Below are positions 35,513-47,880 of a DNA stretch of 64,000 nucleotides, one piece after another. Each line of letters opens with the position of its first letter. The stretch's first letter is position 1. The stretch lies in the NCBI GenBank assembly GCA_024449915.1, contig JAMZAV010000007.1:806001-870000 (forward strand), written 5' to 3'. The notes under the pieces were generated by a model that was given only the letters and a program-made list of their open reading frames with translations, searched no databases and was not told the DNA's origin. This stretch comes from Sweltsa coloradensis (lineage: Eukaryota > Arthropoda > Insecta > Plecoptera > Chloroperlidae). A program made the translations under genes and the position numbers.

Positions 35513-35614
35513 CAATTAAACTGCTGGGACTGTGAAGTTTTTTTCACACATCGCGCGTCATCTATCGTTTGTTCCTATCTCATTAATGATTACTAGTAAA
35601 AGTGGAATATATTA

Positions 35615-35872
35615 TACTCCCCGAAACTAGAGGCGAGCTCTGGCAATCGTCGTCGGGGACCTCTCGCCTTTCCTTAACGACCAACCCGACGACGATAAGA
35701 CAATGACACAACGAACGATGACTAAGACGATGACGACCGCGACGTGAGAAACCCCCATTCCTGAGTTCCTCCCCTTACCCGTGTCTGGTTCTGACCAGCA
35801 TGCCATGGGCTCCTCCTCTCCATATCCCCTAGGCTAGAGTGGTGCATTATGACCTAACGGTTGACGAAATAA
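35615..35872 (-). repeat. Dispersed repeat family E, reverse copy
   Basis: TACTCCCCGAAACTAGAGGC at the left and GTGCATTATGACCTAACGGT at the right are reverse complements of the two ends of 15552-16160. The AT-rich centre of that copy is missing, so either this one is internally deleted or the other carries an insertion. Confidence 0.55.
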
Positions 35873-37418
35873 AAAATAAAAAATGTTTGCAAGATGCAAG
35901 TTATGATGCGCGTATGACGAGTTCACGTTTTTTCACGCTCAAGGTCTTGCCGGGTTTACCATAGTGATGGCAGCACTGCACCAGTCTGAAAACATCCAGC
36001 GCTTTATTTTACTCACAGGTTGGCAATGCCGATCGTTACCGATTCTACACGAAGGGTTCCGAACCGAGGACGCTAAAATGCCAGGGTCCCCAGTCGTAAG
36101 CTAGAGTCTGTGCAGGTTCGTAGTATACAGAGTATGGAATGAACAAAACATTGTTATTAATGCCATAAATCGCGTGAAATTATCGTGTTTACGTATTGAT
36201 TATGAATGAACGCGAGTGTGCCATAGTGACGATTAATCACACAATGTAATTTTATCTTAATTTAAAGTAAAGTAAAATTTTGTATTTATTTTTACCTTTA
36301 CCATGTAGGGGTTCTAGGTAAGCTAGCCCTAGCCTTGCCCACAGTTTGTATTTCTACTCGGCGCTCTAACCCTGCTGAGAACGTTTTCTTGCCCTACTTG
36401 ATTACTGGCGTCTATAATTTAGGTAAGTTTAAATTTATTCTGTACATTAGCATGGTATTGTATAAATTAGTTAGTCCAGTAGGCCTAATGGTAGCCTAGT
36501 ATTTGGTACTAGGCCATATTATTAGTAGATAATTGAAAAGATGGGCTAGCCCTACCTATGCTACCACCTTCCCTAAATTGTACAGTAGGCCTACATGTTG
36601 GAAATGGACTCCATGACTTTCATCTCAATTTTAACTTCAGGATATATCGTGTAACCCAAAGGACATGTAGGCGTTTAGGGGAGTGGAGTGACTATATTAT
36701 ATTTTACAACTTGTAGAGTTGTAATATAAAGAGCCTACGAAGGCCATCCATGCTGATCATAGGTTTATTCGAAATTTGTATGTAGTTTTATTTGTGATAT
36801 TATTGATAGGTAGTTATACATAATATTATCACAAGTCTGGTTGTAGCCGGCGTTGTAGCCGTGGTCGATAAACCATGGTGCTGACTGCTGTGTCCCAGGT
36901 TCGAATCCCGACTTGGTAGAAGCGCAGCCTAACGTACGCCTTAGGTACTCTTATCATTTCTTTCATCTCCAGTCTCCACGCATTCATTGTCACGATTATT
37001 ACTATCAATATTCAATGCCAATATAATTATGTACGGAATGTTATTATTATTGTCGCATGTATAATTCTAGGAAGTTGTAGTATAGCCAGAGGTGTCATAA
37101 TAGGCGGTCCGTATTAGCATGTGCTACTTTTATTATGTTTATTCTATTCTGTGTACGGGAGGGGGGGGGGGGGGGGGCTCGGAATAATATTATATCACAG
37201 CTAATTATGTAGGATGTGGATGTGCAGTGGTGTATGTGGGCCACTGGGTCTTTTTATCATTGTGCACTTCTTGATTAGGCCATCTTTTTTGGCGCGTTAC
37301 GGTTAAACCAGTTTTATTGTGCGAGGACGCCTATTCCTATTGATCGAAGAGCTTAAAGGAATCTGATCCAAGAGTGCCTAATTTATACACTTCCAACAAA
37401 CAGAAGAAATAATAGGCC
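35873..37418. other. Intergenic with one tRNA-like SINE head
   Basis: No coding sequence recognised. At about 36845-36925 GCCGTGGTCGATAAACC...CCCAGGTTCGAATCCCGAC is tRNA-like but does not fold into four stems. A 17-base G run lies at 37161-37177. Confidence 0.45.
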
Positions 37419-37949
37419 CAGTGTTGAATTCAGTCTTTTAATGCCGGGGGGTGGGGGAGGGGGCTATATAATATCCCGGGCGGGAGATATTATATAGGGA
37501 CAAAGCCCCCCAACAATAGCGCCACAGGAGAAAAATTTGAAAATCCATTTTTTTAGTGTAGGCTTAATTGGTAATTGGTGCGTTTTAGAAAAAAGTTGTG
37601 GGCTGAATGCAATACCAAAATAATGCAGTTTTTGTGCAGTCGATACTAGAAACAAAAATCATTGTCTCTCAACTTTTATGTGGCTACTTGATTATATGGT
37701 TATCATGTGTACATTGAATATACATTAAATTACAATATTGATATACATTGATTTCATTATTCATTTTCTAAATATAGACGTATATTGAAAAATACTGTAC
37801 CAGTCGTACTAAAAACTTACTAATAGTGGAACTTTGAAAGTGCTTCTAGTTTTTTTTTCATCCGGAGGGGGGGGGGGGGGGCAAACGTAAAATCCAGGGG
37901 GGCCAAGCCCCCCCCCCCCCCCCCGGGATTATACCTGAATTCAACACTG
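37419..37949. mobile_element. hAT-like MITE, 531 bp
   Basis: Terminal inverted repeats CAGTGTTGAATTCAG ... CTGAATTCAACACTG are perfect over 15 bp. Flanking 8-mers AATAGGCC (37411-37418) and AATAGAAC (37950-37957) match at six of eight positions, consistent with an old hAT 8-bp duplication. G and C runs lie near both ends and can pair with each other. Confidence 0.75.
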
Positions 37950-39034
37950 AATAGAACTACTTTGTCACTCTACTCTTGTAGCATGATACGGTAGCCCTAC
38001 CAGCATGTTTTGTTTGCCGACTATTCTGTTTCAGTTTCAAGTGTTCCGTGTGCAACTTTATAACTTAATCGGTATTTCTCAATGAACGCACAGTCTGGGT
38101 TTCACGTCCCAAAAGTCCGAAATCATGAAACATGGGTTCGATTCCCGGACAAGGCATGGATCTGGGTATTTAAAATTGCATGTACCCTAACGCAAATATT
38201 GATCCTAGGGCATCGAATAGGTTCGAACCGAAAACCGATATTTACCTGAACCAAAAACCTTGACAATAGGCCTAATGTCTAATTGAACCGTAAACTGAAA
38301 ATTTTGGTTTTCAGTCATTTTCGGTTTATTTCGGTTCAGGGTAATTTTAGATCACAATTTATGAAAATAAAAAAAATCGCCAAAATCGCAAAACAAAAGG
38401 CTCGATTTTTCGATTCAAGTTCAACCCTTATTTCTTTTGTCGGACGTTGTGTGTGTGGGCGGGGGGGGGGGGGAGGGAAATTTAATTAAGCATTACATAT
38501 GTCTCCTTGTGTACCTGTACGTAAAACCCTTTCAAGAACAAAATTTGTTTCCTCGGTATGGTAAATTGGAGATAAAAAACCATGCAATTACAGATGATAC
38601 TGACGACAACTATATCCAATGATTATGGGCGTAGAGGTGTGAGCACGAACATATATCGGGAAATTATTTTAAAAACATGTAGGCCCTACATGTTTTCCAG
38701 GCTTTCAAATTTTCAAATTTATGTTCAACAATGGCCGAACCAGACCGAACCGTTAGTTTTTTTTTTTGGGGGGGGGGGGGCAATCCGAAATAATGGTCTT
38801 GACAGAAACCGAACCGAACCAAATTTAGAAAAATCTGTTCGCTCCCTAATTATTAACTTAGCCGGACTTTGACTTCGGAATTTTCGGTTAAAAACATTTC
38901 AGAATACTATCCTACGTGTTTTACATCTTATGTTTTGAACTTCGTGGGCTTAGCGAACGGCGCGAAAGCTATTTCTTAATATGACAACCCTGAGGGAAAA
39001 TGTTTCAAGTTTGTTTGTTTTTCAATATTTTGGC
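37950..39034. other. Intergenic, no gene seen
   Basis: Contains a tRNA-like box B fragment at 38128-38150, a stretch rich in CGGTT / AACCG words at 38220-38330, and G runs at 38461-38473 and 38768-38780. No open frame of known family. Confidence 0.45.
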
Positions 39035-39180
39035 CGACCGCGGTGGCTACGAGGACGTGGGTTCGTATCCCGGATAAGGTATATTTTTTTTGTAATCGTC
39101 CTTCATCAACATCTAACAACCACTCACCGTTTCGAATAGCCTTAGTATCATCATCAGCAATCAACATTTTGTGTATGTTT
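39035..39180 (+). mobile_element. tRNA-derived SINE, family G, truncated copy
   Basis: GACCGCGGTGGCTACGAGGA, GGGTTCGTATCCCGG and GTAATCGTCCTTCATCAAC match the copy at 31721, but the middle of the head and the 3' end are missing. Confidence 0.6.
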
Positions 39181-39255
39181 GCTCTCTATCGGAAAAAACG
39201 GCTAGGCGGGGCGGGGGCTGCACCGAATATGACGAAACTTTCAGGTAACCTTCGA

Positions 39256-39360
39256 TCAGGGTGTGTGATTTTTTCAATTTTTATAAAAAAAAACATGATT
39301 TATTTGATTTATCAAATTTTGATTTTAATGAGTTTTTTTTTAATTTAAATCAGATTTTCT
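39256..39360 (+). repeat. Repeat family H (TTTAAATCA-rich), copy 1
   Basis: Begins ATCAGGGTGTGTGATTT and ends near AATTTAAATCAGATTTTC. The second copy at 45527-45812 starts with almost the same words. Palindromic ATTTAAAT cores suggest a foldback MITE. Confidence 0.5.
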
Positions 39361-39384
39361 ACGCACGTCGAACGGATCTTCCTC

Positions 39385-39976
39385 GTGATTAATTTGTCTG
39401 TTTGTTTGTTTGTTTGTTTGTTTCGGTCGGTCCCATACTGCCGAACAGACCAATAGATTGAGCTGAAATTTTAAACAGACATCCGTGACCAGATAACTGA
39501 GAATTGGTAGCAAAATGAGCAAAATCCGTTGCGATTTAAACCTACAAGAAATAATAAATTGAAAAATAGTCTTTAAATGTGTAGGTTTTATTTTAACGAC
39601 AATGGATTTGTTTTTGAAAGAATATTTTTTATTTGTCAGGCTGTGAAAATTGCATGCAGTGACCAAGGTGTTTTGAATCTTGCACGCTCAAGTACCCCCA
39701 AATTCCGCTCGGAGATTGAGTAAACTTTGCAATCTTGACACGTATTTCGTACCGTATACTGGCTATGTTTTCCATAGTATTGTCACAGTGATAGACTACA
39801 CTGCGTTATATGCTTTCAAAACATGTATAATAATTTTTTTTAAATACAATCTCGAAACTACAAAATCTTATCCGACCAGGGGATTGAACCCAGGTCCCCA
39901 CATTTCGGGTATAAGGGCGCCTTAGCCAACTAGACTATAGGAAAACGCCAAAGTCGTTGTTAGACGAGTGAGCGCT
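39385..39976 (+). mobile_element. Family DC, partial copy
   Basis: CCGAACAGACCAATAGATTG, CAGACATCCGTGACCAG, AAGTACCCCCAAATTCCGCT and the tRNA-like GGGATTGAACCCAGGTC follow the same order as in 5925-6399. The copy stops at GACGAGTGAGCG (39963), where the palindromic 3' section should continue. Confidence 0.6.
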
Positions 39977-40790
39977 ACACTACAAATAAGTACAAACTGA
40001 AAATCTGCCTCAAATTTGAGTTCTGAACAGGGACTTTGTTTGATAAGTTATATTGAACCCTACGTTAAAATACTGCCAGTCTGCCACTCCTGAAAAGTAG
40101 GCTAAGGCTATTTACTATTACTTTCAGGATATCGCGAGATGGCACGGAGGGTTTAAAATTTATAATTATTTTTAGAGGGAGGGCCTAATACGGCAATAAA
40201 ATAAAATAACCTACTGTTTTGGATCACACTGCATGATACGAAGGGCCTCCCAAGTCCCAACTTGCAGTTGTTTTACTTGCTACATCGCCACTCGACAGCA
40301 GTTCTTCAATAATATGTCCAACTCAGGCTTAAAACGAGTGAAAATATTTTAATTGCAAGTTGCAATGCAGGTGAGGATTTTGCGGCTGTACTCTGCAGGC
40401 TCTTATGCATGCAGTGAGTTTTTTTTATTTTTAGAAAGGGTAGATTGAGCACATTTGCAACAAATCTGAATTAATTTGCTATTGGGATTGGTCCCTCAAA
40501 CAGGGAATCGACTCCACTCTTCATTGCTATAAGATGGCGAACAATGGGATGCGAGTTGCAACAAACATGCCGCTCTGTCTAGATGCAGAAACATAATATA
40601 ATGCACTGGCATCGTCTCGGCTTGTTCGGTCCATTGTGGCATTCCCTGTTTTGTGTTTCATTTAGTCATTTATACAGTATAGCAAAACCTCTTACAAGGG
40701 AAGCCGTCGATCAAGTAGTCGGTCGGCTGTCAGATGCAATTATTGATTGCGAAGTGTAATTAGAAATTGAAGTTCACTTTTCTTTTCGTC
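39977..40790. other. Intergenic, no gene seen
   Basis: No recognisable coding sequence or repeat on either strand. Confidence 0.45.
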
Positions 40791-40792
40791 CA

Positions 40793-40879
40793 TGTACACC
40801 CGGCGTCAGAAATAAATCAAGGGCTGGGTATTGTAGATACAACGAGACCCCTTGATTCACTTATGGCACCGGGTGTACA
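40793..40879. other. 87-nt hairpin (pre-miRNA-like or mini-MITE)
   Basis: The base of the stem is a perfect 11-bp pairing, TGTACACCCGG with CCGGGTGTACA. An imperfect stretch follows, and then AAATCAAGGG pairs with CCCTTGATT below a loop of about 22 nt. Length and pairing resemble an animal microRNA precursor, but no known microRNA is recognised and a short transposon relic would look the same. Confidence 0.4.
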
Positions 40880-41221
40880 TTGTGTATAATGCCTCATTTC
40901 ACGATAAAAACCGAAAATTACATCCAATTGACATGCAATTTTGTGTTGACATTGCGCAGTAACAAGACGTTTTGGGTGACGGGGGCCGATCTAGCACCAC
41001 CCAAAGCATGCACTTCTATCAACCCGACTTGCACCAAAGAGCCGAATGCCAGAGAACATAGTATTCTGTATCCTTATTCAACAATGTGTACGATAGCTCT
41101 TTATTTCGCTAAGGCACTAACAAAAGTAGGGTGTCAACGCGGATACCCCCACCCCCCTCTGGTGGGCGCCCATCAGTTCCGTTTCAACAAAACGCTTTGC
41201 CATCGAACACGTCCAGTCATC

Positions 41222-42039
41222 TTGGATGAGCGAAGCGAAGACTTCAATTTCACTTACCCAGAGAAATAATATTTTGATAGTTTTACATTTAATTTGCTTA
41301 TTTTAAATGTGTTTAAAAAGAGACATTTATTATTTTGTGAATTATTGTAGATTTTAATTAAATGAGCGAAGCGAAGACTTCAATTTCACTGACACTGGGG
41401 GGGGGGGGGGGGGGGGGGGGGGGCAAAAAAATCTTGATGAAAAATTGGAGGGGACCTTCGAAATCTCTGAACTTAGTTATGGCAAGTTTTTGGGTAGGCC
41501 TACAATCGAAGAAATGTTTTTCATAAATATCGTACTTATTACGATTTTTCGATTTTAAAGTGATATTTTCGTGATATTTGGGCCGATTCTGACCAAACGG
41601 GTGGGGCTACAACGTTCATATTTTACATGGACTTTAAGGTTATGGTGATGTAGTACCCTTTTGAAAGAAAAAGTTAAAAAGTTAGCCAGAAGTTATAGAA
41701 ATAAAGGTTTTAATAAAATCCTTTTACAGGTGTAAAATTAACAAGTAACTAGTATAATATAGAAACTTGACAACAATCGCCTACAAAGCGTACAAAACGC
41801 AAGTCTTTGGGCCTCGAGATATTTTACATTGTATTGTTAATTGGTATTACCACAGCAATCAATACTAATAAAAATTACTCTAATTTAACAAAAACAATTT
41901 TGCAATTGAACTTGAAAAGTAATGGGATGCCACTCATACAAAAATTTGGTACAGGCCTAATCATTGGACAGAAATAGTCAACCAAAAAGCTCATCCAATC
42001 AACGCGGCTGATGGACAAAGCGTGCGCAAAGCGGCCTAG
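41222..42039 (+). mobile_element. Family B, copy with duplicated 5' end and G run
   Basis: A first 5' end, TTGGATGAGCGAAGCGAAG, at 41222 is followed by about 60 bp. A second 5' end (ATGAGCGAAGCGAAGACTTC) at 41362 continues through the B body to GCTCATCCAATCAACGCGGC and CCTAGT at 42035-42040. A 27-base G run (41397-41423) replaces the poly-T found at this place in other copies. Confidence 0.6.
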
Positions 42040-43886
42040 TATGCACGTCAATGAACTATCCGGGTACAAAAATCCGGATACTTAATCATTTACTCCCCTA
42101 AGTAAATGCCATGTACCTACCCACACAAAACTATGATGAACAGCAAAGGGACTGCGCGACAGACAAAAACAAAACTCGCAAGCAACTTTTCTGAAGGTAG
42201 TCAAATTGAAATTTTCACTTCTTTCGTTACGCTCGCTATCCGCTGTAGTACGCACGTCCAGTTGCTAACTGGTCGATGCTTCACTACCCGTTTAAAGTGT
42301 AATTATTGTTAATTTTAGCGAGTCGTTGCATATTTTCTTGTTTGTTATTGTATTTATTTAGGTATTTAGTTATTTTTAACGTCTATCCGATTCAGTTATT
42401 AAAAACTGTATTTATTTGTGCATAGTAGTAGATTACAGCTACTTAGATATCACATTGTGTGATTAGACCTACGATAAACTGGAGGAGCACAAAAATGTTT
42501 GTAGGCTGATCTTTGATGATGTGAGAAACACACTCGATACAGGTACCCACGTACGTTCTACGTTTGTATTATTGGGAAGAAACTATTCTGAAGGTTATTT
42601 ATGTCGAACTGAAAGCAGGTTTTTTGTTCGTCTATAACACGAATAATAGATGTAGCTTGCACCTTATGAACATACGCCCGAGGGTAGAACATTCTGCCTG
42701 TGGCAACAACAGCTGCTGCACTCAGGGCTCAGGGTGAGGCTGTTTGTCGGGAAAGCTTTCTGTAATCTTACTTTATTTGCCCTATCATACGTTACGTGAA
42801 ATGCTCATGCCTAACGCGCGAGGTTCTGCAGAAAGTTGAATCCCTCTATACCTGAAATCCTAACTGAAAGTTTTTTCCAAGGTTTTGTTCAGTTCTGAAG
42901 AGCATTACACTGGGTAAAACAGACTAAAACTTATGTGTAATACTGTATTGTGTATATCCAACATCGGACATTCTTACGAAAACAATATATTTTAAATAAT
43001 ATACACATAAGTATTACAAGCAAAGTATGCCTCTCGCTCGATTGTCTGAACTGTGGATAGGCTTATACAAGTAATGGTAAGAAAACTTCTCAGGTGTGAA
43101 ACCTCTACAAACAAAGGTAGCTTGTATAGTGAATACTTAAAGTTGGTAAAAACCTTGGGCCTGAGATCATTTTACCAAATCAAGTAGGTATCTTATGTAC
43201 AAACCTTGACAAAAATTGCTTTCCAAAACATCGTGAAACGAAGTACAAGCATGGATGTTGCCAAAATGTAGAATTTATTTGCTAATTGGATTAAACACGA
43301 TTGCCAATCAATCACCCAATACTCACAAATATGAAATACGCTTGACCTTGCCAATATTTAGGTACTGAAACCTTGAAATAAATGCGTTAGCTTCGACGAA
43401 TAATTGTTATTTGTTTTGTCACTTTTTATACTAACCGCTTTGAGCTGTGCTTTGAGCTTTCTGACTACCATTGCTAGCCTATCTTTATTAATTAGGCCTT
43501 ACAAAAAAAATCATAGCTAACTTGTGGCATAATTATTGATGTGGCTGGCCTTTTGTTACTTTTTGCCCCAATAAATGTAATCGAAATATTTGGTTTCGTT
43601 TTTTGAATGAGAACGACTTTATGAAACGACTTCTAAAGACACAAAACGTAAAAGACACATAATATTCTATGTCCTAATTAGGTGCTATTAACTTCATTAG
43701 GCCAGCATACTTACAAGTAGGTTGGTTACCGGTACCAGAGGTTGTTGAGGTAGGGGTCACGGTCGCGGTCTGTAATGGTCACGTCTCAACATTGGGTCAC
43801 AGTCGCAGACACTGACAAGTCACATGTCGCAAATGCAATGATTTTAAAGTGTAAAAACAAACGCATGTTCCGTGATAAATGTTATA
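42040..43886. other. Intergenic, no gene seen
   Basis: AT-rich without recognised genes or repeats. Confidence 0.45.
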
Positions 43887-43888
43887 AC

Positions 43889-44368
43889 TAGGTCGCTGCG
43901 CGAACGCTTTTTTTAGTCGCGTTGATGGATGAGCTTTTTAAGTTTTTAAACCTCAAAATACTTATATTAAAACCTTTATTTCTATAGATTCTGGCTCACT
44001 TTTAAAGATTTTTCTTTCAAAATGTACTACATCACCATTACCTTAATGTCCATGTAAAATATGAACGTTGTAGCCCCACACGTTTGGTCAGAATCGGCAA
44101 TCATCAAATGTCACGAAAATATCGCATTAAAATCGAAAAATCGTAAAAGTACGATATTTATGAGAAATATTTTTTCGATTGTACCCAAAAAACGTGGCAA
44201 GTCTAAGTTCAGAGATTTCGAAGGTCCCCTCCAATTTTCATCAAGATCGCATATGCCGTTTGCCCGGTAGAGCGCGAACAAACAGACAGAAAAACAAACA
44301 AAAAAAACACCCGAGCTAATTTTTTTGGGGGTCAGTGAAATTGAAGTCTTCGCTTCGCTCATCCAATT
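43889..44368 (-). mobile_element. Helentron-like element, family B
   Basis: Minus strand: TTGGATGAGCGAAGCGAAG at the 5' end (44368), AACGCGACTAAAAAAAGCGT hairpin and ACCTAGT at the 3' end (43887-43893). A compact copy lacking about 200 bp of the body seen in 3849-4530. Confidence 0.6.
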
Positions 44369-44649
44369 ATATTTACAAGCACGGATACCGGAGTTTCTGA
44401 AATAGGGAGCGAAGCTACTCAATTAACAATAATCAAAGAATAAGTTACAAATCAAATCTTATTGTGTATTGAGATCCTTTGGTGGAGGTGCCGGGTACAC
44501 AAAATCACGCTCTTTAAAAAAAACTCAAGGGTCATTAAAACTAATTATTATGTATAATTTATTCATTCAAGGGAAACGGACAGACGGACCTGCTCCCAAA
44601 TAATCTTTGTGCAATTTTTATGGGTATTATACAGAGATCAATATTGACC

Positions 44650-44790
44650 GTCTTGGCTGCTCATATCCTGTTGTTTTGGCGTTGTTCCTAAGTGTATGTT
44701 GTGGGTTCGAACCCCGTATATGGCTGCATGGGTTTTTGTAGCCCTAATTGTCCTTCATGATGCTCATCATCAGCATTCATTCTATACGCA
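44650..44790 (+). mobile_element. tRNA-derived SINE, family G, fragment
   Basis: GGGTTCGAACCCCGTATATG (box B) is followed by AATTGTCCTTCATGATGC, as in the copies at 31721 and 39035. Confidence 0.55.
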
Positions 44791-45053
44791 CCCTATCCTG
44801 TCCGTCCGTCCGTCCAATCATTGCGCGTGTCACGTCTCACGATAAAACCGAACACGACGCCCGAGAGTTTTTGGACGATGCCGAATGGTTTTATTTCACC
44901 CTGGGGTATGGATCCCAAAAAGTTTGAAATTTCAGTGCCTGGCACCTCCATCATTGGTGAATACGAGAACAAGCGACGGAACGCCGTTGTTCTCATATTC
45001 TTCCTCCCTTTTTTGAGTACCCCGTTCCCTGATTATTGTTCATATATTATTAA

Positions 45054-45235
45054 AGGCCGCTTCGCGAACGCTTTTTCCAGTCACGTTGATCGATGAGCTT
45101 TTTTAAATATTTCTGTCCAATGATTTCGTTTTTAAGTGGGATCTCATTACATTTTCTATGCTAACTTGATCTTACTTGTTAATTTATACACCTCGTAAAA
45201 GGCTTATATTAAAACATTTATTTCTATGAATATAG
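45054..45235 (-). mobile_element. Family B 3'-end fragment
   Basis: GGCCGCTTCGCGAACGCTTT and CCAGTCACGTTGATCGATGA match the 3' end of B copy 2; the body fades out after about 45235. The terminal CTAG is mutated. Confidence 0.5.
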
Positions 45236-45526
45236 TATTAATGTCAAAGTGTATTGAATCGAGAATGTGATGTTGAGAGGTGCTCTGCTGGCAGCTATAC
45301 TAGACTACTATTCCAACACGTTATGACATGTTGCGGTGTGTCGGATTTTATGTTCCGCAGTACGTACGTCGGTGATGGAAATTGGAAAGTAACGAACGGC
45401 TCTTTTGGGAATCGAGTTTTGTGTCCTGCGCGCGGCAAGCTTGACGGATTTGTCTCCCCAGTGGCACTTCTGTAACTGTGCGACCAATTGAAACAGGACT
45501 GGATAAACACACGGACCTCAGGGTGT

Positions 45527-45812
45527 GTGATTTGTTTATTTGATTTAAATCATCTTTTTGATTTAAATCAGATTAATTCGATTTAAATCAGTAAAATCAA
45601 TAATATCAGTGTTTCAAAACTTGCCAAGTTAGTGAGCTATTCAAATACTTCCACAAACGTTTCAGACGATCACATTTAATTTGCTTGATGAAAACTTTGC
45701 GTAAAGTCAGTCAGTCACAGCTCGTGTGTTTGTGAAAGTGCACCAGACTTAAATAAACGATTTTTTTTTAAAAACAAATGATTTAAATCAGATCAGATTT
45801 AAAACGCCTTGC
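45527..45812 (+). repeat. Repeat family H, copy 2
   Basis: Starts CAGGGTGTGTGATTTG and ends near GATTTAAAACGCC. Several GATTTAAATCA words lie in both halves, giving partial self-complementarity around an AT-rich centre. Confidence 0.5.
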
Positions 45813-47032
45813 ACATACTACTACTAATACTTAGGGATTCAATCGAATGCAATATATTTCAAAATAATGATTCGAAAGATTAAATTTGTATAGCCACTGG
45901 CATTGAAGACAGTAATAAATTGATGTGGTCTTATGTGAACGATTGAGAAAACATTAGTTTTATTTAAATAGTATTTAAATTTTAAAATACAATAAGAAAA
46001 AGATAAAGATATAGATATATAAGATAAGATAAAGAATACGATGGTTCCACTTTGAGGGGAATCCGCAAAATGTATACGACCTACTTCCTTCATAGCGTAC
46101 ATTTTCTCACCGTATACAGGCCCTCATAATCTTTGGTGTAGCCTATAGAACAGGACTCAAATAATATTATCGTATATGATAATTATGTGATTGTCATTTC
46201 ACAAGTCCTACAGTTATTTCTTTTGGCAAAGAAAAACTTTAGACCGCTCAGTTAAGTATTCGCATAAAATATTGGACTGTTTCCGAAATCACGATGAAGC
46301 ACGAGGAGATCAGTAATTTCCCTAATAGAAAGAAAATCTGCTGAAAACTTTTAAACGTACTGTATTTATTGACCTAAATTGTTGGAATTGTCCGTGCGAT
46401 TCGGAATTATTTTCAAGCTCACTAAGCACGAATACAATAATCTAGCTGATCGGAAGAGAATCGTCCAGAGAGACGAATGTAAACCCGGCCTGTCCATTGC
46501 AGTCGTACAAAATACCGGCTTGGGCTTGCACGTTCTACTTCAGACTCGGCTAACAGATCGTTTCTGATCCGAGAGCAAAGAAAATAAAGAAATAAGTCTG
46601 GACGGTTGGAAGCATGTCGAAGAAACAATAGCTGCAATTTATACTGGAAATCATTATTTCGCTACATCTCGTATCTCCAAAGAGCCGCGACCGAGAAACA
46701 ACGTTTCTGGGATATCTCAAGACCAACTATAGATGGGTTCATGAATACGTGTTTCTTTTACCCATCTATGGAGGGAAATGCAATTATATGTCGAATACGT
46801 AAACTGTAGAGTGTAGACTACCATACAATTTCATATCAATTGTATAGTCAGCTCGGCGGTGGACTCGACTTTAGGCTTGCGATAAAGATCCGAAGCTCTA
46901 TCTGTGTCCGAAGTGTATGACTCCAAGGGAAGGGCGTCGATTTTTTTCTTCGTGGTTCATAATCATTCTACCAAAAATGTACAATCGCACAAAAATTAAA
47001 GCACACAATTCACCAAAAATGAAATACAATAG
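45813..47032. other. Intergenic, no gene seen
   Basis: No convincing gene. A 9-bp-stem hairpin (TAGATGGGT/ACCCATCTA) lies at about 46731-46770. A GC-richer patch at 46855-46930 has a short CPKC-containing frame that I do not consider coding. Confidence 0.4.
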
Positions 47033-47880
47033 ACTAGGGAAACGCCAATGTCGTTGTTAGACGAGTGAGTGAGCCATGTGTTGAGTATCCGGTAACATCC
47101 CTTTCCTCTTTCCCCCTACCTTAGGCCTCCCTAGCCTATCATAGGCTACAGTGGAGCATTATGGTCTAAACAGACTAAATTAAATACCTATGATTAAACG
47201 AATATAATTATCAAATTTAAATGCAAATGTTCCCGCGTACTAAACACATGACCGCTATACTTTTAACAACGACTTTGGCTTTTCCCTAGTCTATTTGGTA
47301 AAGCGCCCTTAACCCGAAAGTGGGAGACAGGGGTTTCAACCCCCGGTCGGGAAAAGTTTTTTGTAATTTCGGACTGTTTTTAAAAATTTTATTAAACATT
47401 TTTGAAATGCATTAACGCAGTTTAGTCCACATCTGTGGCAATGGGGCCCCTAATAAGGTATACATACCCAGTACAAAATACGTGAAAATTTGAAAGGGTT
47501 ACTCAACTACGAACGGAATTGGGGGGTCCCTTTTGACGGCAACATTGATAGCCCTTTGCATGGGCACGCTTTTTACGGCCAGGCGAATAACAAACAAAAA
47601 ATATCTTTCAAAATTAAAACCATTGTCGTTAAAAAAATTCAACTAGGAAGCCTATTTTTCAATTTATTTTTTTTGTAGGGTTTTAAAACGCAATGAATCT
47701 TTTGATTTGGTTTTGCATTTTAGTAAAACCCACCGGATGTCTTTAAAAATTTTAGCGCAATCTGTTCAGCGATTCGGTGATTTTTAACGTAACACACGAG
47801 CAGCATGCACGAGATTTAAAAGAATGAGATCCGTTTGAGTTGAATGGAGATCACTCCGTTCGCTGCGCTCACTCGTTTAA
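47033..47880 (-). mobile_element. Helentron-like composite element, family DC
   Basis: Minus strand: 5' end ACGAGTGAGCGCAGCGAAC (47875 downward), D body, tRNA-like segment (47300-47350 on the plus strand, TTGGTAAAGCGCC and a box-B-like TTCAACCCC). The palindromic block at 47033-47290 is bounded by ACTAGGGAAACGCC and TTTTCCCTAGT. Same order of parts as 5788-6660. Confidence 0.6.

Noticed and set aside
40880..41269. 129-codon plus-strand frame
   Set aside because: No family recognised, its C-terminal part is the 5' end of a family B element, and there is no splice or promoter context.
46870..46930. Short frame with CPKC, zinc-knuckle-like
   Set aside because: Only one CxxC pair, no second pair in range, and a stop just upstream; chance is likely.
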